From: Gammaproteobacteria bacterium
Lineage (GTDB): Bacteria; Pseudomonadota; Gammaproteobacteria; UBA6429; Thiohalophilaceae
Assembly: GCA_024639445.1 (NCBI GenBank)
Contig: JAHEIJ010000097.1
Location: 1-7,641 of the forward strand
DNA length: 7,641 nt
Direction of reading: 5' to 3'
Positions 1 through 6,148 of the stretch are shown piece by piece; the first letter of the stretch is position 1, and every line of letters starts with the position of its first letter. A program made the translations under genes and the position numbers. The notes below the pieces were generated by a model. That model did not search any database and was not told the origin of the DNA. It was given only the letters and a program-made list of their open reading frames with translations.

Positions 1-1134
1 GATAATAGCCTGAACCTGCGTATCGATCACAATCAGTCCCTGTCCGATAATGCCAACCCGAATTACCCGACGCGGACAATTCTGGGTGCGGACTACCGCC
101 TCAATGCGTCCACTGCCCTGTTTATCGAGCAAGAATTCACCTATGGTGATAACGAGGATACGCGTGGCACCCGGATCGGCATGAATGCCCAGCCCTGGGG
201 CGGTGCGACCTTGAACACTTCACTGGAACAACGCAGCAGTGAATACGGCCCGCGCCTGTTTGCAGTCGCCGGTCTGAAGCAATCCTGGCAAATCTCCGAC
301 GCCTGGAGCATGGATGCAAGCATGGATAGCAGCACAACCATTAAAGATCCAGGCAACCTCCCATTCAGTACTACCGTACCACCGGCTTCGGGAGGCCCGG
401 AAGATTTCACTGCAATGTCTCTGGGGGCAAACTATCAAGGTGAAACCTGGTCATGGACTTCCCGAATTGAACACCGGGATGCCGATACGGAAGACAAGTG
501 GGGAATCTACTCCGGCGCAGTCGGTGAACCGCGCAAGGGCCTGGGGCTGTCTGCCCGATTGCAGGCGTTTGAAACGCAAACCACGACCGGTATCAAAGGT
601 ACCCAGGCTGATCTACGACTCGGACTGGTGCATCGCCCCTTCAGCCGTCGCTGGACCTTCCTGAATCGAACTGACTTCGGCGTTGAAACCGAAACCGGCG
701 GCGTCAGTAATTTTGATAACTGGAAATTCGTGAATAACCTGCTGGTTAACTATCGCCGCAAGAACACCCAGATCAGCACATACTATGGCGCCAAATATAC
801 CCGTGACACAATCGATGCTGCGAGTTACTCCGGATATACCGATTCAATCGGATTCGAAATGCGCCAGGATATCGATAAACGATGGGATTTCGGTGCGCGT
901 GCCAGCACCCTGCATAGCTGGAACAGCGATCAATATGACTACTCTTACGGCTTATCCGTCGGATTTAATCCCGCCACTAATATCTGGTTGAGTGCCGGTT
1001 ATAACTGGGCGGGGTATGAAGATGATGACTTCACACTGGCCGGCCATACAGCCGAAGGTCCGTACATAAAACTTCGTTTCAAGTTTGATCAAAAGTCGGT
1101 ACGTGACACCGCGAACTGGTTTAACCGACAATAA
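1..1134 (+). CDS. C-terminal part of a large outer-membrane beta-barrel protein (5' end outside window)
   Basis: Frame 1 is open from base 1 to the TAA at 1132-1134, giving 377 residues with no start of its own; the ATG at 181 is probably internal because the same sequence pattern runs upstream of it. The residues form many short amphipathic strands with alternating aromatic and polar positions, turns rich in D, N and G, and few hydrophobic runs, as in outer-membrane barrels. The last strand (about residues 353-362, YIKLRFKFDQ) resembles the final strand of long Gram-negative surface proteins that carry DUF11/SdrD-like repeats before a C-terminal barrel. A tail of about 15 residues follows, so the protein does not end in the usual terminal F. 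The repeats would lie upstream, outside the window, so the family is inferred. Role is probably structural, adhesive or secretory at the cell surface; no catalytic motif is visible. GC content is clearly higher than in the genes just downstream. Confidence 0.75.
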   Translation, partial: DNSLNLRIDHNQSLSDNANPNYPTRTILGADYRLNASTALFIEQEFTYGDNEDTRGTRIGMNAQPWGGATLNTSLEQRSSEYGPRLFAVAGLKQSWQISDAWSMDASMDSSTTIKDPGNLPFSTTVPPASGGPEDFTAMSLGANYQGETWSWTSRIEHRDADTEDKWGIYSGAVGEPRKGLGLSARLQAFETQTTTGIKGTQADLRLGLVHRPFSRRWTFLNRTDFGVETETGGVSNFDNWKFVNNLLVNYRRKNTQISTYYGAKYTRDTIDAASYSGYTDSIGFEMRQDIDKRWDFGARASTLHSWNSDQYDYSYGLSVGFNPATNIWLSAGYNWAGYEDDDFTLAGHTAEGPYIKLRFKFDQKSVRDTANWFNRQ

Positions 1135-1152
1135 TCTAAATGATGATTGTTG

Positions 1153-1162
1153 ACTAATTAGT
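1153..1162. repeat. 10-bp perfect palindrome between barrel gene and TerB-like gene
   Basis: ACTAATTAGT is a perfect palindrome in the 81-base gap before the TerB-like gene. It overlaps a -35-like TTGACT (1150-1155), but no good -10 lies 16-18 bases downstream. It could be an operator or simply chance in AT-rich DNA. No GC-rich terminator hairpin follows the barrel gene in this gap. Confidence 0.2.
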
Positions 1163-1215
1163 TCGTTACACATGCTTACAAACAAGATGATGTACAGGAC
1201 AACGGGGATATCATT

Positions 1216-1752
1216 ATGCATGTTATTATAGGTCTACTCGGATCCATCGTAACAATATTATGGCTGCTGCACCGCTTGGCGGAGATGGGAATCGATCTTG
1301 GCGGCCTGAACCCTTTCCTTTGGCAACGACGAAGAAAATGGAGAAAGCAATATGAGGCCAATCCGATTTTCATCCTTGATGGCCCCATGGAAGTCACGGC
1401 TTTACTTATTACCGCTACCGCAAAAGCCGATGGCGACATGAGTTCAGAAGAAAAACGAGAGATTCTTTCAATCTTTGAAAACGAATTCCAATTATCGAAA
1501 AGGGATGCCGCTGGTCTGTTGATTTCCAGCAGCCATCTTCTTGGGAAAGGCGATGAAGTCCGGGATCAGCTTGATAAAGTGTTAAACCCCAGTTTAGAAA
1601 ATTTTACAAAAGAGCAGGCGGTTTCCGCCATTGAACTTATTAAACGAATTTCCGAGGCAGGCGGCCCTGCGACTGAAATGCAATCCGAATTAATCCACGA
1701 TGCTGCTGCTATTTTAGAACGTCCATTAACCCCGAAGAAGAAATGGGAATAA
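1216..1752 (+). CDS. TerB-like protein with N-terminal membrane anchor
   Basis: The 178-residue protein starts with a hydrophobic segment (about residues 3-18, VIIGLLGSIVTILWLL), which should anchor it in the inner membrane. A basic stretch follows (QRRRKWRKQY, 37-46), so the globular part probably faces the cytoplasm. Residues 58-168 are all-helical in character and contain an acidic motif, KADGDMSSEEKREI (70-83), typical of the TerB/DjlA-N type helical domain, in which ADG followed by a run of E/D residues marks the core. The TerB fold is often named for tellurite resistance, but no terC, terD or terZ neighbour is present, so that function should not be assumed. The ATG at 1216 has a Shine-Dalgarno sequence, GGGGA (1204-1208), 7 bases upstream. 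The tail is basic (TPKKKWE). The role is unknown; a membrane-stress or sensing part is only inference from the domain. Confidence 0.7.
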   Translation: MHVIIGLLGSIVTILWLLHRLAEMGIDLGGLNPFLWQRRRKWRKQYEANPIFILDGPMEVTALLITATAKADGDMSSEEKREILSIFENEFQLSKRDAAGLLISSSHLLGKGDEVRDQLDKVLNPSLENFTKEQAVSAIELIKRISEAGGPATEMQSELIHDAAAILERPLTPKKKWE

Positions 1753-1782
1753 CCACGCTGAAGTTTCTTATTTAACAATATG

Positions 1783-1836
1783 CTGATATATCCTGGACAG
1801 TTATTCAGACAATTATATCAACAGTTTTATTTGTAC
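1783..1836 (+). terminator. Possible weak intrinsic terminator after the TerB-like gene
   Basis: TGATATA (1784-1790) pairs perfectly with TATATCA (1814-1820), and the CTG/CAG flanks can extend the stem past a one-base bulge. A T-rich run (TTTTATTTG, 1825-1833) follows directly. The loop is long (23 bases) and the stem is AT-rich, so it would be weak. Confidence 0.3.
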
Positions 1837-1839
1837 TTC

Positions 1840-1853
1840 CTGGTAAGCACCAG
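1840..1853. repeat. Short hairpin CTGGT-AAGC-ACCAG
   Basis: A perfect 5-bp stem with a 4-base loop lies in the AT-rich gap. A second small stem, CATC-TGAG-GATG (1862-1873), is 8 bases further on, and a third, CTATAT-CCGGT-ATATAG (1897-1913), is followed by ATTTTT (1917-1922). The series may be structure in a transcribed leader or small RNA; chance cannot be excluded for stems this short. Confidence 0.3.
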
Positions 1854-1861
1854 ATATTCGT

Positions 1862-1978
1862 CATCTGAGGATGCCACGATGCAAACCATCATTCCCCTAT
1901 ATCCGGTATATAGTAGATTTTTCCTATAACAAAGTATCTATACACTTGCTGGTATAATGAACATCTGATGTCACGAAT
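1862..1978 (+). repeat. Imperfect direct repeat, copies 100 bases apart
   Basis: CATCTGAGGATGCCACGA (1862-1879) and CATCTGATGTCACGA (1962-1976) match at 14 of 15 positions once a 3-base insertion in the first copy is allowed. They flank the extended -10 element, the second copy lying just downstream of it. This could be a regulator site pair or a relic of a small duplication. Confidence 0.3.
1950..1958 (+). promoter_or_regulatory. Extended -10 promoter, likely for the STAS-like gene at 2091
   Basis: TGGTATAAT is a perfect extended -10 (TGnTATAAT). The place for a -35 box (about 1930-1935, CAAAGT) matches poorly, as is common for extended -10 promoters. Transcription would begin near 1965 and give a leader of about 125 bases before the GTG start. 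A second, weaker candidate is TTGTAT (1992-1997), 16 bases, TATATT (2014-2019). Confidence 0.45.
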
Positions 1979-2039
1979 AACGACTTACTTTTTGTATTAA
2001 TTGCACCTATAGTTATATTGCGCAGTATACAATTACAGA

Positions 2040-2058
2040 CCGAAGAACAAATATTCGG
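2040..2058 (+). promoter_or_regulatory. Small stem in the leader before the STAS-like gene
   Basis: CCGAA (2040-2044) and TTCGG (2054-2058) can pair around a 9-base loop. The stem lies 32 bases before the GTG start, inside the predicted leader. The gene has no strong Shine-Dalgarno sequence, so leader structure could matter for translation; this is inference from one 5-bp stem. Confidence 0.25.
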
Positions 2059-2090
2059 CTTAATTTACGGTCATTATCGAGATTATTCCT

Positions 2091-2504
2091 GTGTCACACG
2101 AAGTTAACATTGAGAATCAGGGTGCTGGCGTTGTCGTTACATTATCTGGTGTAATTACAGGAAGCGAATTGACCGGGATTAATGAACATATATACAAGAC
2201 CGATCCAGACAAGAGGCTTCGATATCAGATCTGGGACTTCACTAATGTTGATATCCTGGAAATGAAAACCGAGGATATAGAAAAACTTGTATTACAGGAC
2301 ATGGAAGAAGCCATTTCCAATTCGAATCAACATGTTGCCATTATTGGTTCCTCACAAACCCTGCGAGGAGTAGACAACTTATACCATTACATTTCAGACT
2401 GCTGGGTCAAGACGGGATTTCAAAGTAAATCGTTCTCTAATATGGATGACGCACGAATCTGGATATCAAATAATCAATTCGCAGAAATAAAGAAATGTGT
2501 TTGA
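2091..2504 (+). CDS. SpoIIAA/STAS-like protein (copy 1)
   Basis: The 137-residue soluble protein has no signal peptide or membrane segment. It shows the alternating beta-alpha pattern of STAS/SpoIIAA-like domains: strand GVVVTLSG (13-20), central strand YQIWDF (45-50), helix about 60-77, strand HVAIIGS (81-87), then the final strand and helix, with DDARIWIS at 119-126. The WD(F/L) strand and the DEAR-W-IS ending recur in the product at 6133-5753, so the two appear to be family members. The phospho-acceptor DSSG loop of true SpoIIAA is absent; the corresponding stretch reads LEMKTED. An anti-sigma-factor antagonist switch by serine phosphorylation is therefore unlikely, and a PF11964-type SpoIIAA-like assignment is an alternative. 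The GTG at 2091 is the only usual start after the in-frame TAA at 2061-2063; the ribosome site is weak (GAG near 2079). The gene is AT-rich. Its partner is unknown. Confidence 0.7.
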   Translation: MSHEVNIENQGAGVVVTLSGVITGSELTGINEHIYKTDPDKRLRYQIWDFTNVDILEMKTEDIEKLVLQDMEEAISNSNQHVAIIGSSQTLRGVDNLYHYISDCWVKTGFQSKSFSNMDDARIWISNNQFAEIKKCV

Positions 2505-2510
2505 TGGAGT

Positions 2511-2529
2511 CCAACAGTGATATTGTTGG
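2511..2529. repeat. Hairpin just after STAS-like gene copy 1
   Basis: CCAACA (2511-2516) pairs with TGTTGG (2524-2529), with one further G-T pair inside. It begins 7 bases after the stop codon. No T-run follows (TATTTAC), so it would be a poor intrinsic terminator, but it could protect the mRNA end. Confidence 0.3.
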
Positions 2530-2624
2530 TATTTACAACTGCAAATTCAGCCCCGGATAAACAAGTAGTCCTCCAGTAAAAAGTTCGTCAGGATGACACT
2601 GTCGTATATCGCCTCGGTAGAAAG

Positions 2625-3035
2625 ATGAAACTCCGTAAGCATTTTCGGATACTGGGTATTATGACCCTTGCCTGGATGTTGTTTTGGTTAATTGGTTTGC
2701 CGGGGTACTATCAGCAATACTCGTTCCACTTCATGTTGCTATTCGATATATTGCTGCTTATTCCTTTGTCAATCCTTATATATTGGATATTAAAAAACAC
2801 TCCACAAAGACACAGAATGCGAATCTCACTTTGGCTGGCCTTCTATATCAGCATTCCGTTGTTTTTATATGACTACTTTTACTGTGCTCTCTACCTGGAT
2901 CATGGCTGGTCTTTCCTGTCCGGTTTCTGGTATTTAAGCATCTACTACGTGATACCATGGGTTGTCTGCCCGGCTATCAGTTTCTGGCTGAATCGCCATG
3001 AATCAAAAAATCATGCGACTGAGACTGGTTGTTAA
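2625..3035 (+). CDS. Four-helix inner-membrane protein of unknown function
   Basis: The 136-residue product is very hydrophobic and rich in W, Y and F. Four membrane segments can be seen at about residues 9-27, 35-56, 67-90 and 97-122. Positive charges cluster at the N-terminus (KLRKHFR), between helices 2 and 3 (KNTPQRHRMR) and after helix 4 (NRHESK), which predicts both ends in the cytoplasm. Three cysteines (residues 87, 115, 136) are present, with no metal motif. I do not recognise the family. The start at 2625 has only a weak purine stretch upstream (GGTAG, 2616-2620). The ATG at 2661 (residue 13) has no better site and would cut into helix 1. The next gene starts 31 bases after the stop, so the two are probably co-transcribed and this protein may act with that exported enzyme. 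Confidence 0.7.
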   Translation: MKLRKHFRILGIMTLAWMLFWLIGLPGYYQQYSFHFMLLFDILLLIPLSILIYWILKNTPQRHRMRISLWLAFYISIPLFLYDYFYCALYLDHGWSFLSGFWYLSIYYVIPWVVCPAISFWLNRHESKNHATETGC

Positions 3036-3056
3036 TACTGTTTGGTTACTCGATAC

Positions 3057-3063
3057 AGGAAGA
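3057..3063 (+). promoter_or_regulatory. Ribosome binding site that fixes the MBL gene start
   Basis: AGGAAGA lies about 3-9 bases before the ATG at 3067 and matches the Shine-Dalgarno consensus well. The upstream in-frame ATG at 2998 lies inside the previous gene, has no such site, and would bury the signal peptide, so 3067 is chosen. Confidence 0.7.
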
Positions 3064-3066
3064 AAA

Positions 3067-4005
3067 ATGCCCGAATTCAAAAATATAAACAGCTTCTTTC
3101 TTCTAATTATTGTGTTTGCGTGCCAATTGACTCCAGCCAATGCAGCGACAGCATTGCAACTCAAGCAAGTTGAAAATAACGTATATGCCATTGTCGGTCC
3201 GCTCGGTAATCGCTCACCCGAAAATTATGCTAACAATGCCACGTTTGGCTTCGTGATAACTCCTGATGGTGTAGTCCTGATTGATTCCGGCGGCACCTAT
3301 AAAGGTGCGGCTGAAATCCATGCTCTTGTCAAGAGCGTTACCAACCAGCCCGTCAAAATCGTCATTAACACCGGTGGCCAGGACCATCGCTGGCTGGGCA
3401 ATGACTATTTTAAAAAACAAGGTGCTCGAATCATTGCGAGTAAAAAGGCCGTGGAGGATCAACAAGCACGCACCCAGGACCAGTTCATTATGCTGGGTAA
3501 CCTGGTGGGCGATGCCGGCCTGGCGAAAACCGAAGCGGTATACGCCGATGAAACCTTTGATGGCAGCCTGAACTTCACCCTGGGAAAGACGAAATTCGAA
3601 GTACACCACGCCGGTCAGGCTCACACGCCGGGTGATAGTTTTGTCTGGCTCCCGCAACAACGCATTGTTTTTAGTGGTGACATTGTTTATGTGCAACGGA
3701 TGTTAAGTATCTCTCCGGCATCCAATAGCAAGAGCTGGGTGACTGCATTTGAAGCCATGGCGGCCCTGAAACCCGAGGTTGTTGTTCCCGGCCATGGACA
3801 TGTTACTGACTTGCAGGAAGCCAAAGCACATACCCATGACTACCTGGTGTTCGTACGCCAGGCGGTTGCTAATTTTATGGAAGCGGGTCGTGGCATCGAG
3901 GATATTGGCAAACTGGAGCAGTCCAACTTTAGCTTCCTGCTGAATTACGAGAACCTCAAGGGTCGTAATGCACAGCGTGTTTTTGAAGAACTGGAATGGG
4001 AATAA
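3067..4005 (+). CDS. Exported metallo-beta-lactamase-fold hydrolase with altered metal motif
   Basis: The 312-residue protein begins with a signal peptide: hydrophobic core about residues 9-18 (SFFLLIIVFA) and a likely ANA-AT cleavage at 26/27, so it should be periplasmic. MBL-fold landmarks appear in order: strand VITPDGVVLIDSGG (63-76), the metal loop NTGGQDHRWLGN (101-112), AHTPGDS (185-191), VFSGDIVY (201-208) and VPGHGH (240-245). The usual HxHxDH reads TGGQDH. D106, H107, H186, D205 and H243 are in place, but the two histidines of HxH are missing. That would leave the second zinc site largely intact and the first damaged. I recall TGGQDH in a subgroup of exported proteobacterial MBL proteins, so it may be a family trait rather than a mutation. 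The substrate is unknown and beta-lactamase activity should not be assumed. The C-terminal LKGRNAQRV (297-305) fits that subgroup. It follows the four-helix membrane protein by 31 bases. Confidence 0.85.
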   Translation: MPEFKNINSFFLLIIVFACQLTPANAATALQLKQVENNVYAIVGPLGNRSPENYANNATFGFVITPDGVVLIDSGGTYKGAAEIHALVKSVTNQPVKIVINTGGQDHRWLGNDYFKKQGARIIASKKAVEDQQARTQDQFIMLGNLVGDAGLAKTEAVYADETFDGSLNFTLGKTKFEVHHAGQAHTPGDSFVWLPQQRIVFSGDIVYVQRMLSISPASNSKSWVTAFEAMAALKPEVVVPGHGHVTDLQEAKAHTHDYLVFVRQAVANFMEAGRGIEDIGKLEQSNFSFLLNYENLKGRNAQRVFEELEWE

Positions 4006-4012
4006 GTACACA

Positions 4013-4984
4013 TCACGGCTTGCTCGCCGTCAGCACAGCGCGCCGTGGCGCCGGGTAACCTTCGATACTTTTTGAGGCATCAGCAGGATCGAGGAAATCT
4101 TGTAACGACTGAAACGTCATCCAGTCGGTACTGCGTTGTTCATCGAGCGTCGTCGTGGTGACATCCACCAACTTGATATTTTCCAGTTTGCAGCGTCGTA
4201 ACCACTTTTCCAACATGGCCACGGAAGGGATGAACCAAACATTGCCCATGCGGGCATAGCGATCATCCGGTAACAACACGGCATTTTCATCGCCTTCAAT
4301 TACCAGGGTTTCCAGCACCAGTTCCCCTCCCGGCTTGAGGCAATCCCGTAATTGCAGGATATGATCTACTGGCGAGCGCCGGTGATATAACACGCCCATG
4401 GAAAACACCGTGTCAAAGGCTTCCAGTTGCGGCGGCACATCATCGATCCCCAACGGCAGGGCATAGACCGGTGCCTGGCCGATAAAGTGTTTCATTGCCT
4501 GGAACTGCATGATAAACAACGGCGTGGGATCAATCCCGATGACCTGTTTCGCCCCGGAGGCATACATACGCCAGCAGTGATATCCATTGCCACAGCCCAC
4601 ATCAAGAACATGTCGTCCGTCCAGAGGCTGAATCTGATCCTTGAGGCGATCCCATTTCCAGTCGGAACGCCATTCGGTATCGATATGAATACCAAAAACA
4701 TCATAGGGACCTTTACGCCAGGGATGTAACTGTCGCAGGGTAGTTTCGATCTGGTGTTGCATGTTGCTATCTACATCATCTGCAACACCAATACGTAAAC
4801 ATCCGGTATTCAGATCGATCGAGGATGGACTAACTTGCGGCAGGGCAGCCAGGGCCGCTTGCCATCGAGGCAAATCGCCATAGCGTTTGATATTCATGCC
4901 TTTGGCGATCTGGATCGGCAATTGCTCGGTCCAGGACTGCAATGGGCCCTGCTGCATCTCAACCAGCAGTTCAGCGATATCCAT
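4013..4984 (-). CDS. cmoB: tRNA U34 carboxymethyltransferase CmoB
   Basis: CmoB transfers the carboxymethyl group of carboxy-S-adenosylmethionine to 5-hydroxyuridine at wobble position 34 of tRNAs, making cmo5U, which widens codon reading. At 323 residues the protein has the same length as E. coli CmoB. The Rossmann methyltransferase core starts at VLDVGCGNGYHCWRM (126-140), and the second motif is VIGIDPT (148-154). Residues recalled as binding Cx-SAM in E. coli are all found at the same numbers: K91, W105, K110, G130, M196, Y200 and R315. The ATG at 4984 shares one base with the cmoA stop codon (TAATG). The AGG only 3 bases upstream is too close to be a good ribosome site, so translation is probably coupled to cmoA. 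The stop lies 7 bases from the end of the convergent MBL gene. Confidence 0.97.
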   Translation of the reverse strand: MDIAELLVEMQQGPLQSWTEQLPIQIAKGMNIKRYGDLPRWQAALAALPQVSPSSIDLNTGCLRIGVADDVDSNMQHQIETTLRQLHPWRKGPYDVFGIHIDTEWRSDWKWDRLKDQIQPLDGRHVLDVGCGNGYHCWRMYASGAKQVIGIDPTPLFIMQFQAMKHFIGQAPVYALPLGIDDVPPQLEAFDTVFSMGVLYHRRSPVDHILQLRDCLKPGGELVLETLVIEGDENAVLLPDDRYARMGNVWFIPSVAMLEKWLRRCKLENIKLVDVTTTTLDEQRSTDWMTFQSLQDFLDPADASKSIEGYPAPRRAVLTASKP

Positions 4985-4986
4985 TA
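4982..4986 (-). promoter_or_regulatory. TAATG stop-start overlap of cmoA and cmoB
   Basis: On the minus strand the cmoA stop TAA (4986-4984) and the cmoB ATG (4984-4982) share an A. With no well-spaced Shine-Dalgarno sequence for cmoB, re-initiation by the same ribosomes is likely and would keep the two enzymes in proportion. Confidence 0.75.
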
Positions 4987-5721
4987 CCTGATGGCCAGTA
5001 AAGAAACAAAATTAATACAACGAAACCAGTTATCGATACTACTGAAGCCAGCGGCATGCAGTCTTTCGTGATGCTGTTCGAGTGTATCCGGAATCAATAT
5101 ATTTTCCAGCGCACTGCGCTTCTGGCTGATTTCCAGGTCGCTATAACCGTTGGCTTTCTTGAAAGCAATGTGGAGCGCATCCATGCGTTGTTGTTCGGCT
5201 TCACTCGAGAATGCGATCTTCTCCGACACCAACAACGCACCTCCTGGACGCAGACCCGTATAAATCTTTTCAAGTAATGCCAGTCGGGCTGTGGGCTCAA
5301 TAAATTGCAAGGTAAAATTAATGACGACAACGGATGCATTCTCGATGATTACATCCTGGATATCAGCACAAATAACGTCCACTGCAGTCCCTTCACCAGC
5401 CTCTTGAATATGCTGCTGGCAACGGCTCGTCATGGCTTCAGCATTATCAACCGCTATGATGCGACAACCCGATTGATGAATTTGACGCCGCATGGCAAGC
5501 GTTGCCGCACCGAGTGAACATCCCAGGTCATAACACAGGCTATCCGGCTGTGCATATTGCTCGGCCAACAGGCCGGTTAGCGCAATAATGGTTTCATATC
5601 CCGGCACCGAACGGCGAATCATATCCGGAAAAACTTTTGCCACTGTCTCATCAAATGCAAAATCGACAATCATCGATTTGGGTGCGGCATAGACTTGATC
5701 TTGGTGCGGGCGATCTTTCAC
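4984..5721 (-). CDS. cmoA: Carboxy-S-adenosyl-L-methionine synthase CmoA
   Basis: CmoA converts S-adenosylmethionine and prephenate into carboxy-S-adenosylmethionine, with loss of phenylpyruvate, and supplies CmoB. The 245-residue length fits E. coli CmoA (247). Diagnostic segments are FDETVAKVFPDMIRRSVPGY (23-42), the SAM-binding YDLGCSLGAATL (64-75), IIAVDN (88-93), INFTLQF (134-140) and EISQKRSALENIL (197-209). R202 aligns with E. coli R199, which holds the carboxylate of Cx-SAM. The protein starts at GTG (5721). No clear Shine-Dalgarno sequence precedes it, but the predicted N-terminus lines up with E. coli CmoA (xHxDxxxxAP...FDE), which supports this start. It begins 31 bases after the STAS-like gene and overlaps cmoB by one base. 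Confidence 0.97.
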   Translation of the reverse strand: MKDRPHQDQVYAAPKSMIVDFAFDETVAKVFPDMIRRSVPGYETIIALTGLLAEQYAQPDSLCYDLGCSLGAATLAMRRQIHQSGCRIIAVDNAEAMTSRCQQHIQEAGEGTAVDVICADIQDVIIENASVVVINFTLQFIEPTARLALLEKIYTGLRPGGALLVSEKIAFSSEAEQQRMDALHIAFKKANGYSDLEISQKRSALENILIPDTLEQHHERLHAAGFSSIDNWFRCINFVSLLAIR

Positions 5722-5752
5722 TAGAGTATTACAGGAAACGATGACGAGACAG

Positions 5753-6133
5753 TCAGTTGGTTGTACTTATCCAACTTCGTGCCTCATCAATGTCACGGAA
5801 AATCCTGACTTGAAAAGAGAGTGGACTGGACAAAGCCTTAAAAATATCGGCAAGCATGATCAACATCGCGTCGCCCGCTACCACTGCGAGGCGATAACCG
5901 GTACCACGGTATTCCCGCTTTAAGCCGACATGTGTCACCAGGGCCTGCATTTCATCCGGCTTGGCATCAATCTTGGCATCACGTAAATCCCAAAGGACCG
6001 ACATGCTGCGCTCGAAACCCGGCATTTCAATGGCGGCATCAAAGGCATTGATAATATCCTGCACTTGCACGGTGCCTAGGCAGCAATGCTCCAACAAGTG
6101 TAGTTCGCTGTTAATGGTCGAAATAACGGGCAT
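5753..6133 (-). CDS. SpoIIAA/STAS-like protein (copy 2), between uppP and cmoA
   Basis: The 126-residue soluble protein has a STAS-like alternation: N-terminal strand about residues 10-20, helix QDIINAFDAAIE (25-36), core strand SVLWDLRDA (45-53), helix 59-70, strand YRLAVVAGD (80-88), helix about 89-101, strand FQVRIF (107-112) and a final helix DIDEARSWIS (114-123). Core strand and ending match the product at 2091-2504 (IWDF and DDARIWIS there), so both are probably one family. The SpoIIAA DSSG phospho-loop is again missing (DAKPDE here). A SpoIIAA-like domain of PF11964 type is an alternative reading. The ATG at 6133 has GGGA (6146-6143 on the minus strand) 9 bases upstream. It starts 15 bases after the uppP stop and ends 31 bases before cmoA, so it is very likely in their transcript. 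No function is known. Confidence 0.75.
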   Translation of the reverse strand: MPVISTINSELHLLEHCCLGTVQVQDIINAFDAAIEMPGFERSMSVLWDLRDAKIDAKPDEMQALVTHVGLKREYRGTGYRLAVVAGDAMLIMLADIFKALSSPLSFQVRIFRDIDEARSWISTTN

Positions 6134-6148
6134 GGGGGTAGTTCCCGA

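Larger units (their letters stand above)
1753..2090. other. 338-base AT-rich gene-free stretch
   Basis: This gap lies between the TerB-like and STAS-like genes and is markedly AT-rich (19 G/C in 60 at 1921-1980). It holds several small inverted repeats (1784-1820, 1840-1853, 1862-1873, 1897-1913, 2040-2058), an extended -10 element (1950-1958), and an imperfect direct repeat spaced 100 bases apart. The longest ATG-initiated frame I noticed is 49 codons (1780-1929); it has no ribosome binding site. The simplest reading is a terminator plus a long promoter and leader for the downstream gene. A small RNA is possible. Confidence 0.6.

Noticed and set aside
1150..1180. Full sigma-70 promoter before the TerB-like gene
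   Set aside because: TTGACT is present at 1150-1155, but no acceptable -10 occurs 16-18 bases downstream, so only the palindrome is listed.
1780..1929. 49-codon frame starting MLIYPGQLF in the AT-rich gap
   Set aside because: No ribosome binding site, tyrosine-rich and AT-driven composition, and it spans the inverted repeats; such a length is not surprising by chance in AT-rich DNA.
2998..3066. Upstream ATG that would add 23 residues to the MBL-fold protein
   Set aside because: It lies inside the preceding gene, lacks a ribosome site and would bury the signal peptide; the ATG at 3067 has AGGAAGA just upstream.
3109..3123. Possible lipobox (IVFAC) in the MBL signal peptide
   Set aside because: F at the position two before the cysteine does not fit the lipobox, and a standard ANA cleavage site follows.
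3214..3696. 160-codon open frame on the minus strand
   Set aside because: It lies wholly within the MBL-fold gene on the opposite strand and has no recognisable motif; it is a shadow frame.
4427..4729. 100-codon open frame on the plus strand
   Set aside because: It is antisense to the catalytic domain of cmoB, whose residues match the family in detail.
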